Assembly: GCF_037911135.1 (NCBI RefSeq)
Contig: NZ_JBBLYU010000005.1
Span: 161,790 to 225,789, forward strand
Direction: 5' to 3'
Source: Phaeobacter sp. A36a-5a
Lineage (GTDB): Bacteria > Pseudomonadota > Alphaproteobacteria > Rhodobacterales > Rhodobacteraceae
DNA: 64,000 nucleotides
Below are positions 51,601 through 59,450 of this stretch, piece by piece (position 1 is the stretch's first letter; every line of letters starts with the position of its first letter). Under the pieces are notes generated by a model. That model saw only the letters and a program-made list of their open reading frames with translations, was not told the origin of the DNA and searched no databases. A program made the translations under genes and the position numbers.

Positions 51601-52642
51601 GGCAATTGCGACCCTGCGCGATCTCTTTGTCACCGACATCTATGTCGAGGCGGAGAAGGTGAATATTGTCGCAGGCTTTACCATGGGCGAAGCCAGCGCC
51701 GCCGCCGCAGGCGATCCGGCCCTGCGCGCCCATCTGATGCACGCCGAACTGCCCCACGCCCCGTCCAGCCTGCTGGCCTCCTGTATCGGTGCCAATGCAG
51801 AAACCCATGCGCAGTTGCTAATGGGGCATCGCTCGATCTTTGATTACGAACTGTCGGCACCCCGCTATAGCGAAGCACCCGGCCTGCTGGCCTCCCTGCT
51901 CGACAGTTCGGTTGAGCCGATCAGCGGCACCGTGGCCACTCCGGCAAACCTGCCGGAAGATCTGCGCGACACGCTAGAGCTTGCGATCGCCTATCAGGAC
52001 CTCAAGGAACAGGCCAAACACGAGGCACTGCGGGTTCTGGCGGAGCTGCGCCGGGCGTTGCTGGCCCTGGGGATCGACACCGAGCTGGAGGATCTGATCT
52101 TCTACCTGACCATGGAAGAGATCATGACCGGCGACTGGACCCGACCTGAGCTGCTGAAAGACCGCGCCGCCAGCCGCAAACACGTCGAAGATCTGCGCAA
52201 GGCCTCGGCGCCAACCGATGTCAGCCTCACCCTGCGTGACTGCGAGCTGCTCTCGCTCGGCGTGCAGGCAGGGTCCGCTGATGGGCATCTGGGCGGCACC
52301 TGTGTCGCCGGCAGCGGCACCGTGGAGGCCCGCGTATTCTGGGTTGAAGACGAAACCGCCATCGGCCCGGAGGTCTTTGACGGGTTTCAGGACGGCGACA
52401 TCCTGGCATGTCGCATGATCAACCCGGCCTGGCTTCCTTATGTCCAGCGCTCCGGCGCTGTCCTCAGCGAGGTGGGCGGCTGGCTTAGCCATATGGCGAT
52501 TGTCGCGCGGGAAAAGAACATCCTGATGCTGGTGGCCTGCAAAGGGCTCGACCAGCTGTCCCATGGTGAGCTGATCATGGTTGGCGAGGACGGCTCGATC
52601 ACCCCGAGCGAGACGCCGGATCTGCAACAGGTCTCGGCCTGA
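48617..52642 (+). CDS. Multidomain membrane protein: two rhodanese domains, YidC/Oxa1-like module, ATP-grasp and phosphohistidine domains
   Basis: A 1341-aa single polypeptide. Residues 12-32, 45-66 and 83-100 are membrane segments. Rhodanese 1 (about 150-245) has the loop CHNGNRSS (Cys 207); rhodanese 2 (about 268-365) has CYDRRSC (Cys 331). Residues 400-590 resemble YidC (LITRIMILPVALKSERDQ, YKDKGLTPMKN). Residues 610-900 are a PEP-synthase-like ATP-grasp domain (VRSSASNEDGADQSFAGVFE). Near 1283-1310 is a phosphohistidine domain with His 1292 (GGWLSHMAIVARE). The PEP-binding barrel is missing, as in rifampin-phosphotransferase-type enzymes. GTG start with AGGA upstream. No frameshift or internal stop. 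Function unknown; phosphoryl and sulfur transfer at the membrane are inferred. Confidence 0.9.
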   Translation: MIKNHIISRRPVPRLLLAAALFSGFAPAAAWAIPSPELVIGSVSSLSQVLAVAIAMMSGLGAVVAAKLGLKPKSTAVATRYPVRLITGLVLAALTLALMNYWQFSSQRVAEQARLQATLMRPAQFDGTKIKDAALKETSFSRQSDHPLAMSTADAAAALEDGNTLFYDIRETGENAMGTLPGATHIRFPDFVESQPVKPGQKVVLFCHNGNRSSETCAKLAAMGIDCSFIAGGIEKWIVEGRAFSDKDVKSLSDLRAIPEYPGRDVLLSTADFTELMNTEDLQIVDTRYPGDFEAGHLPGAVNIPIRKMTTADLMQRISELDPTKPTLAACYDRRSCFMSQVLGLELSQKGFDFRGRYTLPWEYFVAPKPKPHVQAWLADQQSGLWDKAISALAAALLWVHERSHILLGLLALSLITRIMILPVALKSERDQITTSETADEMKALKEELAHDPVRKARAVQAFYKDKGLTPMKNLTALLFLPVMMLGVSAAQEASVSLQTPFLWMADLGAPDPLFIMPVLFCALAAVYLLWAVAKTPRQKTLWMVLGMPALFAMVFSLSGAANAYLCFSLTLLLMQRAYVTGMHRKLAEALSLRAHKRRLAKLPRGVIPMGYTEELEHAGNKALRLSILKNAGLPVPGGVVLRSDAIHDYREMPDARKDAYAAYVYRLAGGKPVAVRSSASNEDGADQSFAGVFESVLDVTAETMRAALDEVVTSFSSERAASYSGEGDSTDQGNIVVQEMVQADYAGVLFTQDPMAPGMCMIEWVEGCGEDLVSGRVTPTSLRFGRYSGLPAAEDQDQTLDMAPLLALGRQIEETFGCPQDVEWAYANGQFQIVQSRDITTLSLGTEAERIRLQEWRDLLDHYAGVDPDKPLLEQDEMSEVLPRPTPLSFSLMGSLWAPGGSVDLACRALSVPYNLPEGRAGHLVNLFGKTYVDVGLKEQMTLKLTAAKAKQLRRQARPMITHMREEVLPQLTDQLAFWQAVDYTALPRQKQLEAIATLRDLFVTDIYVEAEKVNIVAGFTMGEASAAAAGDPALRAHLMHAELPHAPSSLLASCIGANAETHAQLLMGHRSIFDYELSAPRYSEAPGLLASLLDSSVEPISGTVATPANLPEDLRDTLELAIAYQDLKEQAKHEALRVLAELRRALLALGIDTELEDLIFYLTMEEIMTGDWTRPELLKDRAASRKHVEDLRKASAPTDVSLTLRDCELLSLGVQAGSADGHLGGTCVAGSGTVEARVFWVEDETAIGPEVFDGFQDGDILACRMINPAWLPYVQRSGAVLSEVGGWLSHMAIVAREKNILMLVACKGLDQLSHGELIMVGEDGSITPSETPDLQQVSA

Positions 52643-52659
52643 TCCACCATCCGTTTTTG

Positions 52660-52694
52660 CCCCTGCCTGACCCTTCCGGTCTCAAAGGCAGGGG
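52660..52694 (+). terminator. Hairpin after the 1341-aa gene
   Basis: Stem CCCCTGCCT / AGGCAGGGG (9 bp), 17-nt loop, between the large gene and the RpiR gene. No T-run follows, so it is a weak terminator candidate. Confidence 0.4.
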
Positions 52695-52748
52695 AAGAAC
52701 ATATGTTCCATCTTGCATCTTTTCGCGCAAACGGTCTGAACTGGGGCC

Positions 52749-53657
52749 ATGGACCCGCATCTTGATCCCCGACAGACCCATCGCCTGCTCGACCAGCTGA
52801 AGACCGAAATCGACAGCCTGCCACCCGCCCTCTCGGCGGCGGCGAAATACATCATCGACACCCCCGGCGACTTTGGTCTTGATCCGATCCGTGTCTCGGC
52901 GACCAAGGCAGGGGTCAGCGCGAATTCTCTGGTGCGATTGGCCGCACATCTTGGATTCGACAGTTTCGAGGCGTTGCGCGCCCCCTTTCGGGCCGCGCTG
53001 ACAACCGAGCGTGAGGGCGGATTGGGCCTTGGCTGGCTCGATCGGCTGGAACAGGCCCCCGAAACCACCCGCCATGGCCGCATCGCCCGCAATGAGGTGA
53101 ACATCGTCGCCCGCTCGCTGCGCCTGATGACCCCCGGGCACACTGCGGCCATCGTTGCGGCGCTGACCTCGGCGCGACGATGCTATGTTACTGCAACCCG
53201 CGCCAGTTACGCATTGGCCTATTACTTCCACTACGTCGGACGAATGGCCTTGCCGGGGCTTGATCTGGTGCCCCGCCACATGGGCACCGCCGTGGACGAG
53301 CTGATGGATATCGGCGCCGGGGACTGCCTGATTGCCATGACCTTCGCGCCATATTCATCGGAGACGCTGCAGGCGCTGAGACAGGCCCGCAACAAAGGCG
53401 CGACGCTGATCCTCATCTCAGATAGCGAGGTAATCGCGCCCGGATTGCAGCCCGACCACCTGCTGCTGGTGGCCGACAATACGCTGCATCCTTTTGGTGG
53501 CTATGGCGGCGCGATGGCAGTGCTTGATTGTCTGCTGACCCATCTGGTCGATGCCGGAGGAGAGGCGGCGCAGGACAGGTTCCGCACCTACGAGACCCTG
53601 CGGGAAGACACCGGCGCCTATTGGCGCGGCGGAAAATTGCCAAAGGTCCCGAAATAG
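52749..53657 (+). CDS. RpiR/MurR-family transcriptional regulator
   Basis: A 302-aa regulator with an N-terminal HTH_6 domain (about residues 15-85; VSATKAGVSANSLVRLAAHLGFDSFEALR) and a C-terminal SIS sugar-phosphate-binding domain (about 130-270). SIS ligands are usually phosphorylated sugars. It lies 106 bp after the large fusion gene on the same strand and may be independent of it. Target unknown. Confidence 0.92.
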   Translation: MDPHLDPRQTHRLLDQLKTEIDSLPPALSAAAKYIIDTPGDFGLDPIRVSATKAGVSANSLVRLAAHLGFDSFEALRAPFRAALTTEREGGLGLGWLDRLEQAPETTRHGRIARNEVNIVARSLRLMTPGHTAAIVAALTSARRCYVTATRASYALAYYFHYVGRMALPGLDLVPRHMGTAVDELMDIGAGDCLIAMTFAPYSSETLQALRQARNKGATLILISDSEVIAPGLQPDHLLLVADNTLHPFGGYGGAMAVLDCLLTHLVDAGGEAAQDRFRTYETLREDTGAYWRGGKLPKVPK

Positions 53658-53682
53658 CCCGCTTCAGAGCCTGATCGGCCGG

Positions 53683-54954
53683 TCAGAGCCGCAGGTCGGA
53701 CTGGTCCGGCGTCAGCACATACTTCAGATCGTACAGCAGCGCATGGTCCCGACCCAAGGCCCGGATCTGCGCGGCCCCCATATCGCGGAATTCCTGATGG
53801 GCCACCGCCAGAACCAAACCGTCATAGGCCCCTGGCTGCGGAGTTGTCACCAGATTGACGCCGTATTCCTGCCGCGCCTCATCTGGATCGGCATGGGGGT
53901 CATGCACATCCACCATCAGACCGTATTCCTCAAGGCAGCGCACCACATCAATAACCCGTGTATTGCGCAGATCGGGGCAGTTTTCCTTGAAGGTCAACCC
54001 CATCACAAGGACCCGCGCATCGGCAATGGCCATCTTGCGTTTCAGCATGGATTTGACCATCTGGCTCGCCACATAGGCTCCCATGCCGTCATTCAGCCGC
54101 CGCCCTGCCAACAGGATCTCGGGGTGATAGCCCAGCTGCTCTGCCTTGTGGGTCAGGTAATAGGGGTCGACCCCAATACAATGGCCCCCGACCAGACCCG
54201 GACGAAAGTTAAGGAAGTTCCACTTGGTTCCGGCAGCACGCAGCACTGCTTCGGTATCAATATCCATGCGGTTGAAAATCTTGGCCAGCTCATTGATCAG
54301 AGCGATGTTGATATCGCGCTGGCTGTTCTCGATCACCTTGGCCGCTTCGGCGACGCGGATGCTCTCGGCCTGGTGGGTGCCCGCCGTCACGATCTCACGG
54401 TAGAGCGCATCGACACGCGCCGCAATTTCAGGCGTTGAGCCGGAGGTCACCTTGACGATATCCGGCAGACGCCGCGTCTTATCGCCGGGATTGATCCGCT
54501 CGGGGCTGTAGCCTGCAAAGAAATCGCGATTGAATGTCAGCCCGGACACGCGCTCCAGAACCGGGACGCAGTCCTCCTCGGTGGCGCCGGGATAGACCGT
54601 GGATTCATAGATCACCAGATCGCCGGGTTTGAGCACGCCACCAACCGTTTCTGACGCCCGCAGCAATGGCGTCAGATCCGGGCGACGGCTGCTGTCGATC
54701 GGTGTTGGAACGGTGACGATAAAGATCGTGCAATCGGCAATCTCTGCCGGGTCGCTGGTCAATGTCAGATGCGACGCAGCCGCCAGCGCCTCGGCGCTTA
54801 TCTCGCGGGTATTGTCCTGCCCTGAGCGCAGCGCCGCAATCCGGTCGTCGCTGATGTCAAAGCCCACTACCGGGCGCGATCGGCCAAATTCCACCGCCAG
54901 CGGCAGACCGACATAGCCAAGCCCGATCACGCAAATCCGTTCTGTCCCGCTCAT
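53683..54954 (-). CDS. tviB: UDP-N-acetyl-hexosamine C6-dehydrogenase, TviB type
   Basis: A 423-aa UDP-sugar dehydrogenase that oxidises UDP-GlcNAc or a close epimer to the uronic acid with NAD+. Rossmann motif [14 protein letters not shown] near residue 11; [22 protein letters not shown]; catalytic Cys in [16 protein letters not shown] near residue 260; the C-terminus QSDLRL is like Vi-antigen TviB. No other capsule or polysaccharide gene is next to it, so it may be a relic of a larger cluster or supply a precursor to genes elsewhere. Confidence 0.93.
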   Translation of the reverse strand: MSGTERICVIGLGYVGLPLAVEFGRSRPVVGFDISDDRIAALRSGQDNTREISAEALAAASHLTLTSDPAEIADCTIFIVTVPTPIDSSRRPDLTPLLRASETVGGVLKPGDLVIYESTVYPGATEEDCVPVLERVSGLTFNRDFFAGYSPERINPGDKTRRLPDIVKVTSGSTPEIAARVDALYREIVTAGTHQAESIRVAEAAKVIENSQRDINIALINELAKIFNRMDIDTEAVLRAAGTKWNFLNFRPGLVGGHCIGVDPYYLTHKAEQLGYHPEILLAGRRLNDGMGAYVASQMVKSMLKRKMAIADARVLVMGLTFKENCPDLRNTRVIDVVRCLEEYGLMVDVHDPHADPDEARQEYGVNLVTTPQPGAYDGLVLAVAHQEFRDMGAAQIRALGRDHALLYDLKYVLTPDQSDLRL

Positions 54955-55039
54955 ACCGCCGCCTCAATGGTCTTTGTCTGCCCGATTGCCTTTCATAAGG
55001 GGCGGCGGCGCCAGGTTTCAACCTCATCTGGCCAGATAC

Positions 55040-55055
55040 CTCCCGAAACCGGGAG
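55040..55055 (-). terminator. Hairpin after the ddaH gene
   Basis: CTCCCG-AAAC-CGGGAG, 6-bp stem with a tetraloop, 21 bp past the ddaH stop on the minus strand. It probably ends or stabilises the TetR-aruH-aruI-ddaH transcript. Confidence 0.5.
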
Positions 55056-55076
55056 AGATCCACTCTTTGGGCCAGT

Positions 55077-55859
55077 TCAGAAGCGCAGCGACAGGCAGGA
55101 CATGCCGCCATCCAGCTTGGCGCACTCGGTATTGCTGATCTGAACAACCTCATAGCCTTCGCGATCCAGCATCTCGGCGGTGCGCGGGAAACCTGCCGCC
55201 ATGATCACTAGGTTGTTGTAGCGGATGGCATTGGCCGCAGCCTCTTCGCCCTCGGCGACATGCAGCACGCGGTAGCCTTCAAAACAGCCCGATGCGTCCA
55301 GCCGTTTGGTGGCAAGGATGGTCTCACCATCCATCAGCGAACAGTCGGTCTTGAAATGCAGCACGCCCTCTGGCGTGAAAACCTCGCGCAGGCAGTGGCC
55401 CCAGTCAGACACGATCTCTGCCAGTTCCGCCACGCCGACCGCATCGGTCCGCGCTGAACGACCGACAAGGATTTCGCGGTCCGTCACAAGAATGTCGCCG
55501 CCTTCGATAAAGCCGGGACCGTTGATTTCGCGCAGCTCGCTGTAGCATTGCCGCAGGGTCGGTGCCATCTCGGCCACCTCCCCCAGACGCGACGGCGCGC
55601 CGGGGCGCATCAGAACCGCGCCCTTGGGCAGGCAGAGGGCGGTGTCCTCGACAAACACCGCATCGGGAAAGGCCTCAAGCGGCGGCAGCTCGATCACCTC
55701 GGCGCCCGTGCTTTTCAGTGCGGCAACATAATCGGCATGAGCGGCCAGCATCCGGTCCAGATCGGGCGTGCCTATATCCTCGGCCCGCAGGCCGTCGGTG
55801 ATACTGGACGCGGGACGGCGGGTGATGGCGCGGGAGAATTCATATGTTGGGTTTGTCAT
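55077..55859 (-). CDS. ddaH: Dimethylarginine dimethylaminohydrolase
   Basis: A 260-aa guanidino-group-modifying hydrolase that splits methylated arginine to citrulline and methylamines. Active-site marks are FVEDTAL, PGFIEGGDIL, the His in LHFKTD (near residue 170) and the Cys in GGMSCLSLRF (near 254). Length and the late Cys fit dimethylarginine dimethylaminohydrolase, not arginine deiminase, which is longer. It follows aruI by 3 nt and ends the operon, beside an amino acid ABC transporter. Confidence 0.9.
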   Translation of the reverse strand: MTNPTYEFSRAITRRPASSITDGLRAEDIGTPDLDRMLAAHADYVAALKSTGAEVIELPPLEAFPDAVFVEDTALCLPKGAVLMRPGAPSRLGEVAEMAPTLRQCYSELREINGPGFIEGGDILVTDREILVGRSARTDAVGVAELAEIVSDWGHCLREVFTPEGVLHFKTDCSLMDGETILATKRLDASGCFEGYRVLHVAEGEEAAANAIRYNNLVIMAAGFPRTAEMLDREGYEVVQISNTECAKLDGGMSCLSLRF

Positions 55860-55862
55860 GTC

Positions 55863-57518
55863 TCAGTCCTTTGTAGCCTGTGTCGGCACGTATTTGGGCG
55901 TGATGATCTCAATGATGCTGGGGCCTGCCTGCGCGGCGCGGTCTTTGATGGCCGCGGCAACCTCTTGCGGATCGGCGGAAACCGCCCGATGCAAGATCCC
56001 GAAGGACCGCGCCGCCGCAGCGAAATCCGGCGGTGTCGGATCACAGCCCACCACAGCCACGCCCACCTCCTGCATTGACCGGGCAATTTCCTGATAGCCG
56101 TGGTTGTTCCAGACGATGAACGTGATCGGCAAGGCTTCATCCACGGCTGTCATGATCTCGGGCAGGGAAAACTGCGCGCCACCATCGCCGACGATACAGA
56201 TAACCGGCGTCTGCGGTGCCGCAACGGCGGCGCCGATCGCGGCCGGAATGCCATAACCAAGCGCACCATAGCCGGTGGCCGCATTGAACCAGCCCCCTGG
56301 GCGGTCATGATCGTAGTAGAGATTGCCCGCATAGATCGGTTGCGCAGAATCGCCAACGATGATTGCCCCCGGAACTGCTGCGCGCAGCGCATTCAGCACC
56401 TCGACCTGCGCGCGGTAACCCTCGCCGATTTCCTCCCAGGCTGCCGCGCGGGTCAGACCCGCCTGTGTGAGGCCCCAGTCGCCGGAGGGGCTGGCAACTG
56501 ACGGCAGATCGGCGAGAACCGCAGAAAAAACGTCCGCCACATCCGCATGGATCGCCAGCTCAGCCGGGTGTCGGGCCAGCTGCTCAGCGCAGAGATCAAC
56601 CCGGATCAACCCCGGCATCTGTGGCATCACTCCGGTGGCATACATATCGTAATCGGTCGGCCCCAGCTCGGTTCCCAGCGCCAACACCAAATCCGCCGTC
56701 TCGATCAGCCCCCGCACCGAGGCGAGGCTGGGGCTTGCGGGCACCGACAGCGGATGATCAAACAGCACCCCACGCGCATTAACGGTCTGGATCACCGGCG
56801 CGCCCAGATGCTGCGCCAGCTGGCGCAACTGATCGGCGCAGAACCGCGCGCCTCCGCCTGCCAGGATCACCGGGCGCTGTGCTGTCGACAGGCGCTGCTT
56901 GATTGCGGCCAGATCCGCGGCGGACGGCCCTGCCCTGTTCACATCAGTTGCCGACGACTGGCCGGTTTGGACCGCCGCCGCCCCTGCAACATCCAGCGGA
57001 ACCTGCAGATGGGTCGGACCCGGGCGTGACAACGCGCTGCCGTCAACCGGTGCAAAAACCTGATCGAGCGCCCGCGCCAGACCCTCCGGCGCCGCCACAT
57101 GCTCGGACCTCAGCGCAACCAGCTGCGCCAGCGCATGTTGATCCGGCAGCTCGTGCAGATGGCCCAGCCCCTGACCGAGAGAGCCGCTCGCGTTGACCCC
57201 GGATATCACCAGCATCGGCACCGAATCCGCCCGCGCCTGCGCCATCGGCGTCAGCGTATTGGTCAGCCCCGGTCCGGTGATCACAAAGGCCACACCCGGT
57301 CGGCCGGAAACCCGCGCATAGCCATCGGCCATGAACCCGGCCCCCTGCTCGTGACGCGGTGTGATATGGCGCAGGTCCGAGAGCGCCAGCCCACGGTAAA
57401 GCTCTACCGTATGCACACCGGGAATGCCGAAAACATGGCGCACGCCCCGTGTTGCCAGCGCCTCAACCAGCGCTTCGCCGACGGTGTGCGGTGCCGCGTC
57501 TTGGGCGGGCCTGCTCAT
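55863..57518 (-). CDS. aruI: Thiamine-diphosphate decarboxylase, AruI-type (2-ketoarginine decarboxylase)
   Basis: A 551-aa ThDP enzyme of the acetolactate-synthase fold. The catalytic Glu is in ITPRHEQGAGFMADGYARV (near residue 55), and the ThDP/Mg site GDGGAQFSLPEIMTAVDEALPITFIVWNN lies near residue 440. AruI converts 5-guanidino-2-oxopentanoate to 4-guanidinobutanal in the arginine transaminase pathway. The call rests on the adjacent aminotransferase and overall resemblance. It overlaps aruH by ATGA and is 3 nt from ddaH. Confidence 0.85.
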   Translation of the reverse strand: MSRPAQDAAPHTVGEALVEALATRGVRHVFGIPGVHTVELYRGLALSDLRHITPRHEQGAGFMADGYARVSGRPGVAFVITGPGLTNTLTPMAQARADSVPMLVISGVNASGSLGQGLGHLHELPDQHALAQLVALRSEHVAAPEGLARALDQVFAPVDGSALSRPGPTHLQVPLDVAGAAAVQTGQSSATDVNRAGPSAADLAAIKQRLSTAQRPVILAGGGARFCADQLRQLAQHLGAPVIQTVNARGVLFDHPLSVPASPSLASVRGLIETADLVLALGTELGPTDYDMYATGVMPQMPGLIRVDLCAEQLARHPAELAIHADVADVFSAVLADLPSVASPSGDWGLTQAGLTRAAAWEEIGEGYRAQVEVLNALRAAVPGAIIVGDSAQPIYAGNLYYDHDRPGGWFNAATGYGALGYGIPAAIGAAVAAPQTPVICIVGDGGAQFSLPEIMTAVDEALPITFIVWNNHGYQEIARSMQEVGVAVVGCDPTPPDFAAAARSFGILHRAVSADPQEVAAAIKDRAAQAGPSIIEIITPKYVPTQATKD

Positions 57519-58702
57519 GCCACCTCCGCCGATCGCTGGCTGGCATGATCGACGATCCGCGTCAGCGCGCGGTCAAATGCCTCATCCTCAATCGTCAACG
57601 CCACCCGGACCCAGCTCCGCAGACTGTCACCAAAAGAGGATCCCGGCATCACCGCAACCCCACCCCGTCTGAGCAGATCCTGCGCATAGGCATCGCCATC
57701 CATACCGGTGGCCGAGACGTCAATCATCGCAAACATACCTGCCTGCGGGCTGTGAACCTGCAATGCCGTGTCGCGGTGCAGCCGCTCTGCCAGTTTCGCC
57801 GCACGTATGGCAAATCGCCTGCGCATCCCCGCCGCCACCGGTGATCCGTCGCGCACGGCCTGCTCGGTCATATCCGCGATGAAGGGCTGGTTACCAAACA
57901 GCATTGTTTCCGACAGCGGCAGCAAGCCGTCGCAGAAGGCTTTACTGGCAATGCACCAGCCACTGCGGAATCCGGGTGCGGCATGGGATTTGGAAATCGA
58001 GGAGACAACGATCACCCGCTCCGAGAAGGCCGCCCGCGCCAGCGGCGAGACAAACTCCGCCGCTTCAAACACCAGCTGTTCGTAGACCTCATCAGAGATG
58101 ATCCATAGATCATGCGCCTCGGCCAGTCGTCCAATCGCATCAAGGTCCTCAACAGTCAGAATTGACCCGGTCGGATTATGCGGTGTCGTCAGCAGAATAG
58201 CGCGACTGCGCGGCGTGATTTTCTCGGCGATATCATCGGCCTGCATCCGAAAACCATGCTCGGCCCGAAGCGCTACGGGCACCATATCGGCACCGCTTGC
58301 CCGGATTACTCCTTCGTAGGTGGCATACATCGGATCGCCGACCAGAACCTCGTCCCCGTGCTGGGCCACACCCATCAGCACCGCATAAAGCGCGGTCTGC
58401 GTGCCGGGAAAACACAGGACGTTGTCCGGCCCTATAGGCCGCCCCGTGCTGGCGCTATAACGCGCAGCGAGCGCCTGGCGCAGGTTGGCTTCACCACGAC
58501 CGTCCGAATAACCGGTCCGGCCAGACACCATCGCAGTGCTGGCGGTACGCATCAGCACATCCGGGGGTGGCACGTCAGGTTCGCCGATCGTCATTTCGAT
58601 GATATCGGCCCCCGCGGCGATCATCTCCCGCGCGGTCAGATGCACAGCCCATTTGGCCCCGCCAAGCCCCGCAAGCCGCTTGGTCACATCGGTCATTCTC
58701 AT
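57515..58702 (-). CDS. aruH: PLP aminotransferase, AruH-type (arginine:pyruvate transaminase)
   Basis: A 395-aa fold-type I class I/II aminotransferase. The PLP Lys is in SSISKSHAAPGFRSGW (near residue 235), with NPTGSI and SDEVYEQLVF before it and a C-terminal Arg in SWVRVALT for the carboxylate. AruH transfers the amino group of arginine to pyruvate. Its overlap with aruI (ATGA) supports this pathway role; a broader substrate range is possible. Confidence 0.86.
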   Translation of the reverse strand: MRMTDVTKRLAGLGGAKWAVHLTAREMIAAGADIIEMTIGEPDVPPPDVLMRTASTAMVSGRTGYSDGRGEANLRQALAARYSASTGRPIGPDNVLCFPGTQTALYAVLMGVAQHGDEVLVGDPMYATYEGVIRASGADMVPVALRAEHGFRMQADDIAEKITPRSRAILLTTPHNPTGSILTVEDLDAIGRLAEAHDLWIISDEVYEQLVFEAAEFVSPLARAAFSERVIVVSSISKSHAAPGFRSGWCIASKAFCDGLLPLSETMLFGNQPFIADMTEQAVRDGSPVAAGMRRRFAIRAAKLAERLHRDTALQVHSPQAGMFAMIDVSATGMDGDAYAQDLLRRGGVAVMPGSSFGDSLRSWVRVALTIEDEAFDRALTRIVDHASQRSAEVA

Positions 58703-59346
58703 GGCTCTTCCGCCTTATGCTGCAAATTCAGTCCCAGAATTGCGCTGACGGATTCCAATCCGATGGCAGGCAATTCCCCCTCGTCAAAGGCCTCCGGCAA
58801 GGCACCGCCCTCCATCCATAGCCCGTCGATCACCGCGTTGCAGGCCACCGCAAGATGATGCAGCCGCGCCGTATCCACCGGCCGCCCTGCCTCGTCCAGT
58901 GCGGCGGCGATCAGCTCGCCCAGCTTGTCGCGGAAATAATCATAGGTGCGCTGGTGGATCTGCCGCATGTCGGGATCCTGCTGCACCTTGTTCAAAAACC
59001 CCGCCCAAAGCGCCACGGCGGTCGGCTCGACAACGGGCGGGCGCAGTGAGGACACGACGAACCCCGCCAAACGCGACCGGGCGTCGCCTTCGATCCCGGC
59101 GATCGGCGCATAGGTGAGATCGCTGATGGTGACCATATGGTGTTCATAGGCCGCGGTCATCAGCTCTTCCTTGGAGGAGAAATAGTGTCGGATCAGCCCC
59201 TGGGTCACATTCGCCCGCTCGGCTATGTCGCGCACGGTGGCACCGCGCACGCCTTTTTCGGCCACCAGCTCCAGCGTTGCGGCAATCAGCGCGTCCTTGC
59301 GCTCCTCCGCGGTCGCACGCTTAAACTTCCGGCGTTCACCTGACAC
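58699..59346 (-). CDS. TetR-family regulator of the arginine/methylarginine locus
   Basis: A 215-aa TetR-type regulator with BetI-like features: HTH at about residues 18-65 (VRDIAERANVTQGLIRHYFSSKEEL) and a C-terminal domain with PTAVALWAGFLNKVQQDPDM. It heads the aruH-aruI-ddaH operon, overlapping aruH by ATGA, and is divergent from the ABC transporter genes. A perfect 8-bp inverted repeat in the shared gap is its probable operator. Confidence 0.92.
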   Translation of the reverse strand: MSGERRKFKRATAEERKDALIAATLELVAEKGVRGATVRDIAERANVTQGLIRHYFSSKEELMTAAYEHHMVTISDLTYAPIAGIEGDARSRLAGFVVSSLRPPVVEPTAVALWAGFLNKVQQDPDMRQIHQRTYDYFRDKLGELIAAALDEAGRPVDTARLHHLAVACNAVIDGLWMEGGALPEAFDEGELPAIGLESVSAILGLNLQHKAEEP

Positions 59347-59381
59347 GGGCTCTCCAAGGGCTGAGTGGTTGCTGGGATTCA

Positions 59382-59405
59382 GTAATTATACACTTGCATA
59401 ATTAC
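59382..59405. promoter_or_regulatory. Probable TetR operator between the two divergent operons
   Basis: GTAATTAT (59382-59389) and ATAATTAC (59398-59405) are perfect 8-bp arms 8 bp apart, 24 bp in all, in an AT-rich island of an otherwise GC-rich region. It lies 36 bp from the TetR start and 46 bp from the ABC ATPase start, so one bound repressor could control both directions. Confidence 0.7.
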
Positions 59406-59450
59406 GCCAAGTCAGCCTTACTACAAGCCGAAATATGAGGACAATAGAAA

